Shown one piece after another: positions 14,979 to 22,032 of a stretch of DNA of 33,561 bases (its first letter is position 1; each line of letters begins with the position of its first letter). The stretch comes from Brevibacterium sp. Its GTDB lineage: Bacteria; Actinomycetota; Actinomycetes; Actinomycetales; Brevibacteriaceae. The DNA is taken from the NCBI RefSeq assembly GCF_031179145.1, contig NZ_JAPSIB010000026.1, forward strand, positions 1 to 33,561, given 5' to 3'. The notes below the pieces were generated by a model. It was given only the letters and a program-made list of their open reading frames with translations, did not search any database and had not been told where the DNA came from. A program made the translations under genes and the position numbers.

Positions 14979-15428
14979 ATGGGAATCGAAGACTACGCAA
15001 ACCAGGCACAGGACGCTCTCAACTCCGAGCAGGGTCAGGAATTCGCCAACCAGGGGCTGGACCAGGCTTCCGAGGCTGCGGACAACGCAACCGGCGGCCA
15101 GTACTCCGACCAGGTCCAGCAGGGACGCGAGGCCGCAGGTGACTTCGTCGGCGGCGGCAACGACCAGGGCGGCCAGGAGCAGGGTGGCTTCGGTGGCGGC
15201 GATCAGGGCGGCCAGGAACAGGGCGGCTTCGGCGGCGGGGAAGGCCAGGGCAACCAGGGCGAAGGCGGCTTCGGCGGCAACGAGCAGGGCGGACAGCCCG
15301 ACAGCGGCTTCGGTGGCAACGAGCAGTCCGAAGGCGGCTTCGGTGGCAACCAGGGTGGCCAGGAACAGGGCGGCTTCGGCGGCGACCAGGGCGGCCAGGA
15401 ACAGGGCGGCTACGGCGAAGAGCGCTGA
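14979..15428 (+). CDS. Gly/Gln-rich repeat protein with MT0933-antitoxin-like N-terminus
   Basis: A 149-residue hydrophilic protein. Residues 1-58 (MGIEDYANQAQDALNS, DQASEAADNATGGQYSDQV, REAAGDFVGG) resemble the short MT0933-like antitoxin family of actinobacteria, whose usual form ends there. Residues 59-149 are a repeat tail of GGQEQGGFGGG-type units, low complexity and disordered. No toxin gene is adjacent, so an antitoxin function is doubtful. The ribosome binding site AAGGAG is 6 nt before the ATG, and a strong terminator follows, so it is a single-gene transcript that looks well expressed. The acidic, Gln/Gly-rich tail recalls hydrophilic stress proteins, but that is only a resemblance. 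Confidence 0.85.
   Translation: MGIEDYANQAQDALNSEQGQEFANQGLDQASEAADNATGGQYSDQVQQGREAAGDFVGGGNDQGGQEQGGFGGGDQGGQEQGGFGGGEGQGNQGEGGFGGNEQGGQPDSGFGGNEQSEGGFGGNQGGQEQGGFGGDQGGQEQGGYGEER
15160..15420 (+). repeat. tandem coding repeats (Gly-Gln-Glu-Phe)
   Basis: Units of roughly 24-36 bp such as GGCCAGGAACAGGGCGGCTT recur from 15160 to 15420 with near-identical DNA. They encode repeats of the form GGQEQGGFGG, with spacer variants GNEQ, GNQ and GDQ. The nucleotide identity suggests recent slippage-driven growth, so length may differ between strains. Confidence 0.75.
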
Positions 15429-15446
15429 TCCGCACCCATCACACTG

Positions 15447-15486
15447 AAGGGCCGGCACTTCCATTCGGAAGCGCCGGCCCTTTCGT
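15447..15486 (+). terminator. rho-independent terminator
   Basis: AAGGGCCGGC-A-CTTCC, loop ATTC, GGAAG-C-GCCGGCCCTT, followed by TTTCGTT. A long GC-rich stem with a short T-rich tail 19 nt after the stop codon of the Gly/Gln-rich protein. It may also serve the convergent hydrolase gene ending at 15519. Confidence 0.85.
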
Positions 15487-15518
15487 TGTGCCGCCTCGAC
15501 GGTTGTGCCGCCTCGTCG

Positions 15519-16370
15519 TCAGTCGGTGACGGCCACGACCTGACGGTGCCGCCCGAGTCCGTCGATCTCGATCTCGACGACGTCGCCATCGGCCAGGTAC
15601 GGGAACCTGCCGGACAACCCCACGCCCTGCGGAGTGCCGGTGAGGACGACGTCGCCCGGCTCGAAGGCCATCGCCTGACTGAGCTGGTGGATGATGTCTC
15701 CCACCGAGAAGATCAGGTCAGTGGTCGTCGACTCCTGGCGGATCTCGCCGTTGACCCAGCTGCGGATGCCCAGGGAACTCGGGTCCACCTCGGCGGCGGG
15801 CTTGAGAACAGGGCCGAGAGGCGTGAAGCCGGGGAGGTTCTTGCCCTTCGACCACTGCCCGCCGGACTCCTCGATCTGCAGGCGACGCTCGGAGAGATCA
15901 TTGGCGAGCACATAGCCGGCGACGTGCCCGAGAGCCTCTTCCGGCGAGGCGACTCGGAAGGTCGGGGCGCCGATGACGAGTCCCAGCTCGACCTCCCAAT
16001 CGGCCTTCGTCGCGTTGGGCGGGAGCTCGATCGGATCATGGGGACCGACGATCGTCGAGGGCATCTTGAGGAAGACGACAGGAGCCATGGGCGGTTCCGC
16101 GCCCGCCTCCCGCGCGTGGGCGGCGTAGTTCATTCCCACGCACACGACCGAGGAGGGTCGGGCGACAGGCGCTCCGATGCGCATGTCCTCCGCGCCTGCG
16201 AGCACCGTCAGCTCACCTGCATTCAGAGCTGCTTCCACCTTCTCGATCCCGCCGTCCGCGAAGAACCTCCCATCGATGTCGGCGGTGAGAGGGCGCAGGT
16301 CGTAGTAGGTGTCCTTCGAGTGCACGACCGGGATCTCCTGTCCGATCGGTCCTAAACGCAGTATGTCCAT
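15519..16370 (-). CDS. fumarylacetoacetate hydrolase family protein
   Basis: A 283-residue FAH-superfamily enzyme. The conserved core is VCVGMNYAAHAREAG, PVVFLKMPSTIVGPHDPI, metal ligands in DWEVELGLVIG (Glu126, Glu128) and Asp158 in YVLANDLSERRLQ, then GPVLKP and FEPGDVVLTGTPQGVG. Members hydrolyse, decarboxylate or isomerise 2-oxo or 1,3-dicarbonyl acids with Mg2+ or Mn2+ in the cytosol. The start at 16370 (MDILRLG) has AGGAAGGGA upstream; a longer open frame to 16484 has no good site. It is separated from the BKACE gene by 282 bp holding possible promoter elements, so it may be its own transcript, though its direction and setting fit the same catabolic cluster. Confidence 0.92.
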   Translation of the reverse strand: MDILRLGPIGQEIPVVHSKDTYYDLRPLTADIDGRFFADGGIEKVEAALNAGELTVLAGAEDMRIGAPVARPSSVVCVGMNYAAHAREAGAEPPMAPVVFLKMPSTIVGPHDPIELPPNATKADWEVELGLVIGAPTFRVASPEEALGHVAGYVLANDLSERRLQIEESGGQWSKGKNLPGFTPLGPVLKPAAEVDPSSLGIRSWVNGEIRQESTTTDLIFSVGDIIHQLSQAMAFEPGDVVLTGTPQGVGLSGRFPYLADGDVVEIEIDGLGRHRQVVAVTD

Positions 16371-16486
16371 ACGATTCCCTTCCTGTGTCTGACCAGGCCA
16401 AACGAGCCTGTGTCGCCACCGCCGGCACAGAGGGGAATCCGCTGATCGTACTTCCGCGTCACCTCCACTGCACTGTGGTCGCACTC

Positions 16487-16500
16487 ACCACGGTAGTGGT
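16487..16500. promoter_or_regulatory. inverted repeat upstream of FAH-family gene
   Basis: ACCACGGTAGTGGT has perfect 5-bp arms around four bases and lies 117 bp upstream of the hydrolase start. It may be an operator of the local regulator. Support is limited to the dyad and its position. Confidence 0.3.
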
Positions 16501-16571
16501 ATGCCAAATTCCAGGTTGGAATGGTTCAAGAATCGGACCGCTTCTTTGTGGACTCCCGCAGAACCTGGGTC

Positions 16572-16592
16572 GCTCCCCCGCATAGCGGGAGC
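16572..16592. terminator. hairpin after BKACE gene
   Basis: GCTCCCCCGC-ATA-GCGGGAGC folds into a short GC stem with a two-base bulge, 61 nt past the end of the BKACE gene on the minus strand. A possible terminator separating that transcript from the FAH-family gene; no clear T-run. Confidence 0.4.
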
Positions 16593-16652
16593 AACCTTGC
16601 ACGGAGGCTGGAAGACAAGGTGGAAGACAGACCGGGAGACACGTTGGGGGCG

Positions 16653-17582
16653 TCAGAATCCTACATTCGTCGCACCTTTCAGTCCGAGCATCGTCCGCGC
16701 TTCGTCAGGAGTCGCGACCTCCATGCCCAGTTCCTCGACGATGCGTCGCATCTTCTCGACCTGCTGCGCGTTCGACTCGGCCAATCGTCCTGGTCCGATC
16801 CAGAGTGAGTCCTCCAGTCCGACCCGAATGTGCGAACCCATCGTCATGCCCATCGTCGCCAATGGCTGCTGGTTCCTTCCTGCCCCGAGAATGGACCACT
16901 GGTAGTCGTCAAGCAGACGGTCGGCGGTCCGACGCATGTGCATGAGATCCTCCGGGTGCCCGCCGATGCCGCCGAGGAGACCGAAGACCGACTGGACGAA
17001 GAGGGGGCCCTGCGTCAGTCCTCGCCCCTGGAAGTGAGCCAGATTGTAGAGGTGGGAGATGTCATAGCATTCGAATTCGAACTTGGTGCCGTTCGAGGTC
17101 CCGATCTCGAGGATCGTCTCGATGTCGGAGAAAGTGTTCTTGAAGACGAGATCACGCGAATCTGCGAGGTGCCGGCGTTCCCACTCGTTCTCGAACGATT
17201 CGTATTTGTCGAGCATCGGGAACAGCCCGAAATTCATTGAGCCCATATTCAGACTGGCCAACTCGGGTTTGAACGTGGCGACGGGTTGCATCCGCTCCTC
17301 CACGCTCATGTGAGGAGAACCGCCGGTGGTGATGTTGACGATCGCATCCGAATTCGCCGCGACCTTCTGGAGGATAGGTTCGAAGTGCTTCGGGTCCTGA
17401 GAGGGACGCCCGTCCTGCGGATCACGCGCATGCAGATGGAGAATCGATGCTCCGGCTTCCGCTGCTCCGATAGCCGCCTCTGCGATCTCGTCCTGGCTGA
17501 CCGGCAGATGTGGGGACATCGTCGGAGTGTGGATAGCTCCGGTCACTGCCGAAGTGATGATGACCTTGCGTGATTTCGCCAT
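16653..17582 (-). CDS. beta-keto acid cleavage enzyme (BKACE / DUF849 family)
   Basis: A 309-residue BKACE-family protein (3-keto-5-aminohexanoate cleavage enzyme type). It has the N-terminal KVIITSAVTGAIHTPTMSPH, the metal-binding ILHLHARDP (His49, His51), VNITTGGSPHMSVEERM, a conserved FECYDISHLYN with Glu and Asp near the active site, and IRVGLEDSLWIG near the end. Family enzymes use Zn2+ to condense a beta-keto acid with acetyl-CoA, giving acetoacetate and a new CoA ester. AAGGAG lies 6 nt before the ATG at 17582. It is 16 nt downstream of the SDR gene, which could make the beta-keto acid by oxidising a 3-hydroxy acid. The specific substrate is not readable; families include carnitine, betaine-like and dicarboxylate types. 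Confidence 0.93.
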   Translation of the reverse strand: MAKSRKVIITSAVTGAIHTPTMSPHLPVSQDEIAEAAIGAAEAGASILHLHARDPQDGRPSQDPKHFEPILQKVAANSDAIVNITTGGSPHMSVEERMQPVATFKPELASLNMGSMNFGLFPMLDKYESFENEWERRHLADSRDLVFKNTFSDIETILEIGTSNGTKFEFECYDISHLYNLAHFQGRGLTQGPLFVQSVFGLLGGIGGHPEDLMHMRRTADRLLDDYQWSILGAGRNQQPLATMGMTMGSHIRVGLEDSLWIGPGRLAESNAQQVEKMRRIVEELGMEVATPDEARTMLGLKGATNVGF

Positions 17583-17598
17583 TGAGTGCTCCTTGTCC

Positions 17599-18372
17599 TC
17601 AGTACAGTTTTTCCGTGTTGCCGTCGACTGCCATTGCCTGTCCATTCACGTGAGTGGCCATGTCGGAGGCCAGAAAGACGGCCATGTTGCCGATATCCGA
17701 GGCATCCGCGAGTCGATTGAGCGACGACTGACCGGTGTAGAGCGCGGTGACTTCTTCAACACTGGTGCCGAGCATCTCCGCCTTGGAGGCGATGACGGCT
17801 TCGATCCGGGGACCGCCCACGGCTCCCGGGCAGATCGCGTTGCAACGGATGTTCTCGGGCCCGAGCTCGATCGCCAGCGTCTTGGTCAGACCGACGACAG
17901 CCCACTTCGTCGCGGAGTAGGCGCTTCTGCCTGCCATTCCGAGCCGCCCGGCGGCAGAGGACAGGTTGATGATGGAGGCCGAACTGCTGGTGCGAAGCAG
18001 CGGCAGGAAGTGCTTCACGCAGTAGAACTGACCATGGATGTTGACGTCGAAAGTGGACATCCACTCCTGCGTATCCAAAGTCTCGATCGGGCCTGTGGGT
18101 CCCGCGATTCCCGCATTGTTGACGAGGACGTCCAACGACTTCCACTCGAATCCGACCTCTTTCGCCAGGTCGATCACCTGGTTCTCATCGGCGGCGTTTG
18201 ACACTGTGGCCCAGAAACCGCTTGCCACGGCGTCCTCCACCGCAGCGGGGGCCACGTCCGTCACCCACACCTCGGCGCCGGCGCTCCGGAACCGCTCCGC
18301 GATCGCGGCCCCGATCCCCGCGGCGCCTGCGGTCACGAGCACTCGTTTCCCTTCGAGTCCGAGCATTGTCAT
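17599..18372 (-). CDS. short-chain dehydrogenase/reductase
   Basis: A 257-residue classical SDR. The cofactor-binding loop is VTAGAAGIGAAIAERF (residues 13-28) with Ala in place of the first Gly of TGxxxGIG; NNAG at 85-88, Ser138/139 in INLSSAAGR, and YSATK with Tyr152 and Lys156 complete the active site. Asp39 after the second strand favours NAD(H). The protein is likely to oxidise a secondary alcohol, possibly a 3-hydroxy acid, to the ketone used by the BKACE enzyme encoded next. The start at 18372 has AAGGGA 6 nt upstream. It lies 108 bp after the MFS gene. Confidence 0.93.
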   Translation of the reverse strand: MTMLGLEGKRVLVTAGAAGIGAAIAERFRSAGAEVWVTDVAPAAVEDAVASGFWATVSNAADENQVIDLAKEVGFEWKSLDVLVNNAGIAGPTGPIETLDTQEWMSTFDVNIHGQFYCVKHFLPLLRTSSSASIINLSSAAGRLGMAGRSAYSATKWAVVGLTKTLAIELGPENIRCNAICPGAVGGPRIEAVIASKAEMLGTSVEEVTALYTGQSSLNRLADASDIGNMAVFLASDMATHVNGQAMAVDGNTEKLY

Positions 18373-18480
18373 CGGTCTTCCCTTCTCGTCGATGTCAGGT
18401 GTGCAGTGCCGTGTCTGCGGTTTCAAACAGCACTCGTCCTGAGCTCTGTCGAATCGCATATAGCCTTTGAGGACGGAACG

Positions 18481-19788
18481 TCAGGCATGAGCAACCGCCG
18501 AGTTCGTCTCCTGGCCCTGTTTGAGGAACGGCACCAGGAACGCCCCGATCACGCACACGCCGACAATGAGCCACAGTCCCGAGACGGATGACCCTGTCAG
18601 GTCTTCCATGAATCCCATGATGTAGGGGCCGAGGAATCCGCCGAGGAGACCCACGGTGTTGACGAAGGCGAGTCCTCCGGCCAGGGCCACTCCCGTGAGC
18701 CGGGTTGCCGGATAGGTGAACAGAATGGGCTGGAGCACGAAGAAGTTGAAAGCCGCCAAGGAGAAGCCGATGAGTCCCAGCACCGGCCCGCCCAATGCTC
18801 CGATCGAGTAACCGACGATGATTCCGATCATGGTTGCGAAGGCGATCTTCTTCGATGCGCTTGGGGTCTTGGCGAAACGCGGCAGAACCAGCGCACCGAT
18901 GGCCGAGAACACCCACGGGATCGCTGTGAGCAGTCCGATCTCCACCGAGGTCATCTCTCCCCAACCGCCGATGATGGACGGCAGGAAGAAGTTGAGGGCA
19001 TATACGGCGAGCTGATGCCCGAAGTAGACGCCGACGACCAGGAGGATCTGTCGGTCCCGGACGATGTCGATCAGTTTGTGGTTGGATGCACCTGCGGCGC
19101 CGGAAGTCTCCTCCTCGGAGATCGTCCTCTCCAGCCAGTCGGCCTCTTCGGTGCTGAGGAACTTGGCTTGCCGGGGTCCGTCAGGCAGGCACTTCCAGAC
19201 GACGATGGCGAGGAAACAGGCGGGAATCCCTTCGATGAGGAACATCCACTGCCATCCGTGGAGACCGAGTACTCCTTCCATTGTCAGCAACAGTCCGCCG
19301 ATCGGCGCGCCGACGATGTTCGCGATGGAGACACCGATGAGGAACGCGCCGTTGGCCTTCGCCCGGTCCTTCACCGTGAACCACTTCGTCAGGTAGTACA
19401 TGACCCCCGGGAACAGTCCCGCCTCCGCGATTCCGAGGAGCATCCGCAGAATGTAGAACGACCATTCGCCCTGGACGAACATCATCGCAGCGGAGATCAG
19501 ACCCCACGTGATCATGATCCGCGTGATCCACCAACGGGCGCCGACCTTATGCATGATGAGGTTCGACGGGATCTCGCACAACGCGTAGGTCAGGAAGAAC
19601 AGCCCCGCGCCGATGCCGTAGGCGGTGGCTGAAATCCCCAGGTCGACCTCCAATCGGTCCTTGGCCATCCCGATATTGGTGCGGTCGAGGAATGCCAGGA
19701 TGTAGGCGGCGATGAGCAGGGGCATTAGGCGGGCGAAGATCACCCGGTTGAGCACAGCAGGCGACCGCAGTGTCGCTGATTCAGTCAT
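18481..19788 (-). CDS. MFS transporter, anion:cation symporter (ACS) family
   Basis: A 435-residue 12-helix major facilitator protein. LAFLDRTNIGMAKDRLEVDL at the end of helix 1 and loop is typical of the ACS branch, which carries small organic anions such as hexuronates, tartrate, phthalate or 4-hydroxyphenylacetate. Other marks are FFLTYALCEIPSNLIMHKVG, RMLLGIAEAGLFPGVMYYL and the central loop FLSTEEADWLERTISEEE. It acts in the cytoplasmic membrane, probably with protons. AAGGA sits 6 nt before the ATG, and the LacI gene ends 8 nt inside it, so the two are co-translated. The substrate should be the acid degraded by the SDR/BKACE pair. Confidence 0.93.
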   Translation of the reverse strand: MTESATLRSPAVLNRVIFARLMPLLIAAYILAFLDRTNIGMAKDRLEVDLGISATAYGIGAGLFFLTYALCEIPSNLIMHKVGARWWITRIMITWGLISAAMMFVQGEWSFYILRMLLGIAEAGLFPGVMYYLTKWFTVKDRAKANGAFLIGVSIANIVGAPIGGLLLTMEGVLGLHGWQWMFLIEGIPACFLAIVVWKCLPDGPRQAKFLSTEEADWLERTISEEETSGAAGASNHKLIDIVRDRQILLVVGVYFGHQLAVYALNFFLPSIIGGWGEMTSVEIGLLTAIPWVFSAIGALVLPRFAKTPSASKKIAFATMIGIIVGYSIGALGGPVLGLIGFSLAAFNFFVLQPILFTYPATRLTGVALAGGLAFVNTVGLLGGFLGPYIMGFMEDLTGSSVSGLWLIVGVCVIGAFLVPFLKQGQETNSAVAHA

Positions 19789-20878
19789 GAGATTCCTTCG
19801 GTTTCGGCGTGGTCAATGCATTGGGCGATAAGGGTTTGCAGCCGCAGCTGGTTCCCACGTGGATCTGGTGCCGGCAGATGATTGTCCGGGGCTCCCGACC
19901 GGGGTGTTCGATGTGGTCGAGCAGGACCTCGAACGCCGTTTTCGCCATCTCGACGACGGGCTGGACAATCGTCGTCATCCCCAGCAGAGGCGAACGCGAG
20001 CGGGCCAGACCGTCACTGCCGACGACGATGAGGTCGCCGGGAATGCCGATCTCGTTCATCACCGCGTGCTCAATGACACCCACGGCGACTTCGTCCGAAC
20101 CGCAGACGATCGCCTCCGGCCTATCCCCCGGATCGCGAAGCAGTTCTTCGGCGGCGATTCGGCCGCCGTTGCGGTTAAGTTTCGTACTGACTTTCCATCG
20201 ACCTGGAATCTCGACCCCGCGTTCAGCAGCGGTTTCGATGAACCCCCGCTCCCTGTCCGCCGATGCCGTCGAGAACCTGGGCCCGATGACGGTCGCAATC
20301 TTCGTCGCCCCATGACTGAGGACATGCTCCATGAGTTCATGAGCCGCCCGACGGTCGTCGATGCCGATAAAGCTCGCCGAGGCATGCTCGACCCTGCGCG
20401 AGAGATTGACGACGGGAATCCGTTCGGCGCTGAGAATTCCGTTGAATCGCGCGTCCAGACGCATGCCCGCGGTTGAAATCACTCCATCGACATTGCGCGC
20501 CGCCATCGTGGACGCGACATGGGCGAGCTTCTCCGAATCGTCTCCCGTGGTCGAGACGAAGACGTCGAAGCCTTCGTCACCGGCGGCGTCGATGATCGCT
20601 TGGCACCAGTGCATGTGCATGTAGTTGACCATCGACGGAACGATCAGGCCGATGACTCGGGTGAGCGTACGGTTGTGGTTCGCCGTGGTCAGCGGAGACC
20701 GGTAGCCGAGCTCATTCGCGGTTTCGATAATGTGTCGGCGCACCGCGGTCGACACCCCGCCCTTGCCGTTGAAAACGTAGCTGACGGTTGCCGTGGAGAC
20801 GTTGCAGGCACGCGCTACCTGGGCAGCTGTCACCCGTGAACGGGGACTCTTCTCGTCCTTCTCTTGCGCTCGGGCCAC
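19781..20878 (-). CDS. LacI family transcriptional regulator
   Basis: A 365-residue LacI-type regulator, slightly long because of an N-terminal basic extension (about 14 residues). HTH and hinge: VTAAQVARACNVSTATVSYV then FNGKGGVSTAVRRHIIETAN. The periplasmic-binding-like domain follows, ending in a Cys-rich tail (HVGTSCGCKP). The start is GTG at 20878 with AAGGAGG about 10 nt upstream. It heads the operon with the MFS transporter, SDR and BKACE. Two AACGTT palindromes at 20941-20959 are the likely autoregulatory operator. It should repress the cluster until the substrate or a derived metabolite binds. Confidence 0.93.
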   Translation of the reverse strand: MARAQEKDEKSPRSRVTAAQVARACNVSTATVSYVFNGKGGVSTAVRRHIIETANELGYRSPLTTANHNRTLTRVIGLIVPSMVNYMHMHWCQAIIDAAGDEGFDVFVSTTGDDSEKLAHVASTMAARNVDGVISTAGMRLDARFNGILSAERIPVVNLSRRVEHASASFIGIDDRRAAHELMEHVLSHGATKIATVIGPRFSTASADRERGFIETAAERGVEIPGRWKVSTKLNRNGGRIAAEELLRDPGDRPEAIVCGSDEVAVGVIEHAVMNEIGIPGDLIVVGSDGLARSRSPLLGMTTIVQPVVEMAKTAFEVLLDHIEHPGREPRTIICRHQIHVGTSCGCKPLSPNALTTPKPKESHD

Positions 20879-20940
20879 CTTCGTCTCCCTCCTTCACGTC
20901 TTCGTGCGACCGGGTCCTCATCATTGGACGCCCGGACACG

Positions 20941-20959
20941 AACGTTAAGCAACGTTAAG
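20941..20959. promoter_or_regulatory. LacI operator: repeated AACGTT palindrome
   Basis: AACGTTAAG occurs twice, 10 bp apart (20941-20949 and 20951-20959); each contains the perfect palindrome AACGTT with the central CpG typical of LacI operators. It lies 63 bp upstream of the LacI start, where repression of the whole operon would be effective. Confidence 0.6.
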
Positions 20960-21037
20960 TATGAAGGGTGAGTCCGATGACGACCGGACGCCCCTGACTG
21001 AACCGGGCCGACCATTCTGCACGGAGGCTGAGCACAC

Positions 21038-21080
21038 TCAGGGCCCGGGATCGCGGTGGTGCGCTATTCCCGGGCCCTGA
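21038..21080. terminator. 13-bp stem terminator after usp
   Basis: TCAGGGCCCGGGA (21038-21050) and TCCCGGGCCCTGA (21068-21080) are perfect arms with a 17-nt loop, 10 nt beyond the stop codon of the double-domain stress protein. A GC-rich terminator for the minus-strand permease-usp transcript; no obvious T-run follows. Confidence 0.65.
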
Positions 21081-21090
21081 TCTGTGGGCT

Positions 21091-22032
21091 CTAAGGCCGC
21101 TGCTGCTGTCTGCGCGGGCTGAAGACCCCTGCCGTGTAGTCACTCTTGACCCGGCGCGGGACGACGATGACCGGTACCGGCGAGTTCTGCAGGATCTTCA
21201 CCGCGTGCGAGCCGAGGGCCACCCGCTTGAGCGTGCCGAGCCCGGATGACCCGAGCATCATCACCTCCGGATCCTCCCAACTCATGTCCCTCAGCGCCGC
21301 CGCCCAGCTCGGCCCGGTCCCGAATTCGACATCGATGGTCTCGGGTCGGGTGGGCAGCGCTTCGACCTCACGGAGGATCTCGCTCGTGTCCCGGCTGACC
21401 GTCTCCTTCCACTCCGCGATGAAGCTCGCTTCGACCTCGAGGCCGATTCCGGCCGCGGAGAGCACCCGCGACTTCGGGGCGAAGGAGGCGATGCGGAATC
21501 GCGTTCCCGCATCGGCGGCGACGATGGCCGCCCCGAGAATGAGGTTCGCCGAGGTGGACGATCCGCTGTAGGCGGCCGTGATCCTCTTCAGCCGCGCCCC
21601 CGCCTCGGCGCGGAACCCCTCGGGAGCCAGCGCCACCGGCAGTTCGGCGCTGTGCAGGAGACCCGAGGACACCGACCCGAGGCTGATCCGACCGGCCGGG
21701 CCATCGGCGGCGGGACCGACGACGAGGCGGAGGGCGTCGACCCTCTCGCTGACTTCGAGCAGACCGCGACGGGAGGAGCCGGCATCGTGGACCAGCGAAT
21801 CGACGACGAGATCGTCGGGGACGAAGACCAGCGCCTCGTCGAGCGAGGCCCGGGCGGCCCGGCGGACGAACACCTGATACTCCGCATCGACACTGATCCG
21901 ACCGGGAGGCCACGCCGCGGAGTTGATCGCGACGAGCAGGAGCTTCTGCGAATATGACCGGGCGAGGACGGCGCCCAGCTCCACGGCGGCCCGATTGTCC
22001 TGACCGGGGGCGACTCCGACGACGATGCTCAC
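21091..22032 (-). CDS. universal stress protein, tandem double domain
   Basis: A 313-residue protein made of two Usp domains, typical of actinobacteria. Domain 1 (about 1-145) starts SIVVGVAPGQDNRAAVELGA and contains VVGPAADGPAGRISLGSVS. Domain 2 ends with a perfect ATP motif, GSSGLGTLKRVALGS (G-x2-G-x9-G-S), and VPVIVVPRR. The start is GTG at 22032, overlapping the permease stop codon (GTGA) with GGAGG upstream; the open frame continues to 22665 only as a shadow of the permease gene. It is translationally coupled to the APC transporter, as the other Usp in this window is to TctA. Confidence 0.9.
   Translation of the reverse strand: MSIVVGVAPGQDNRAAVELGAVLARSYSQKLLLVAINSAAWPPGRISVDAEYQVFVRRAARASLDEALVFVPDDLVVDSLVHDAGSSRRGLLEVSERVDALRLVVGPAADGPAGRISLGSVSSGLLHSAELPVALAPEGFRAEAGARLKRITAAYSGSSTSANLILGAAIVAADAGTRFRIASFAPKSRVLSAAGIGLEVEASFIAEWKETVSRDTSEILREVEALPTRPETIDVEFGTGPSWAAALRDMSWEDPEVMMLGSSGLGTLKRVALGSHAVKILQNSPVPVIVVPRRVKSDYTAGVFSPRRQQQRP

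Noticed and set aside
14979..15428. Toxin-antitoxin pair based on the MT0933-like domain
   Set aside because: No toxin gene lies on either side; the gene has its own terminator and the neighbours are metabolic.
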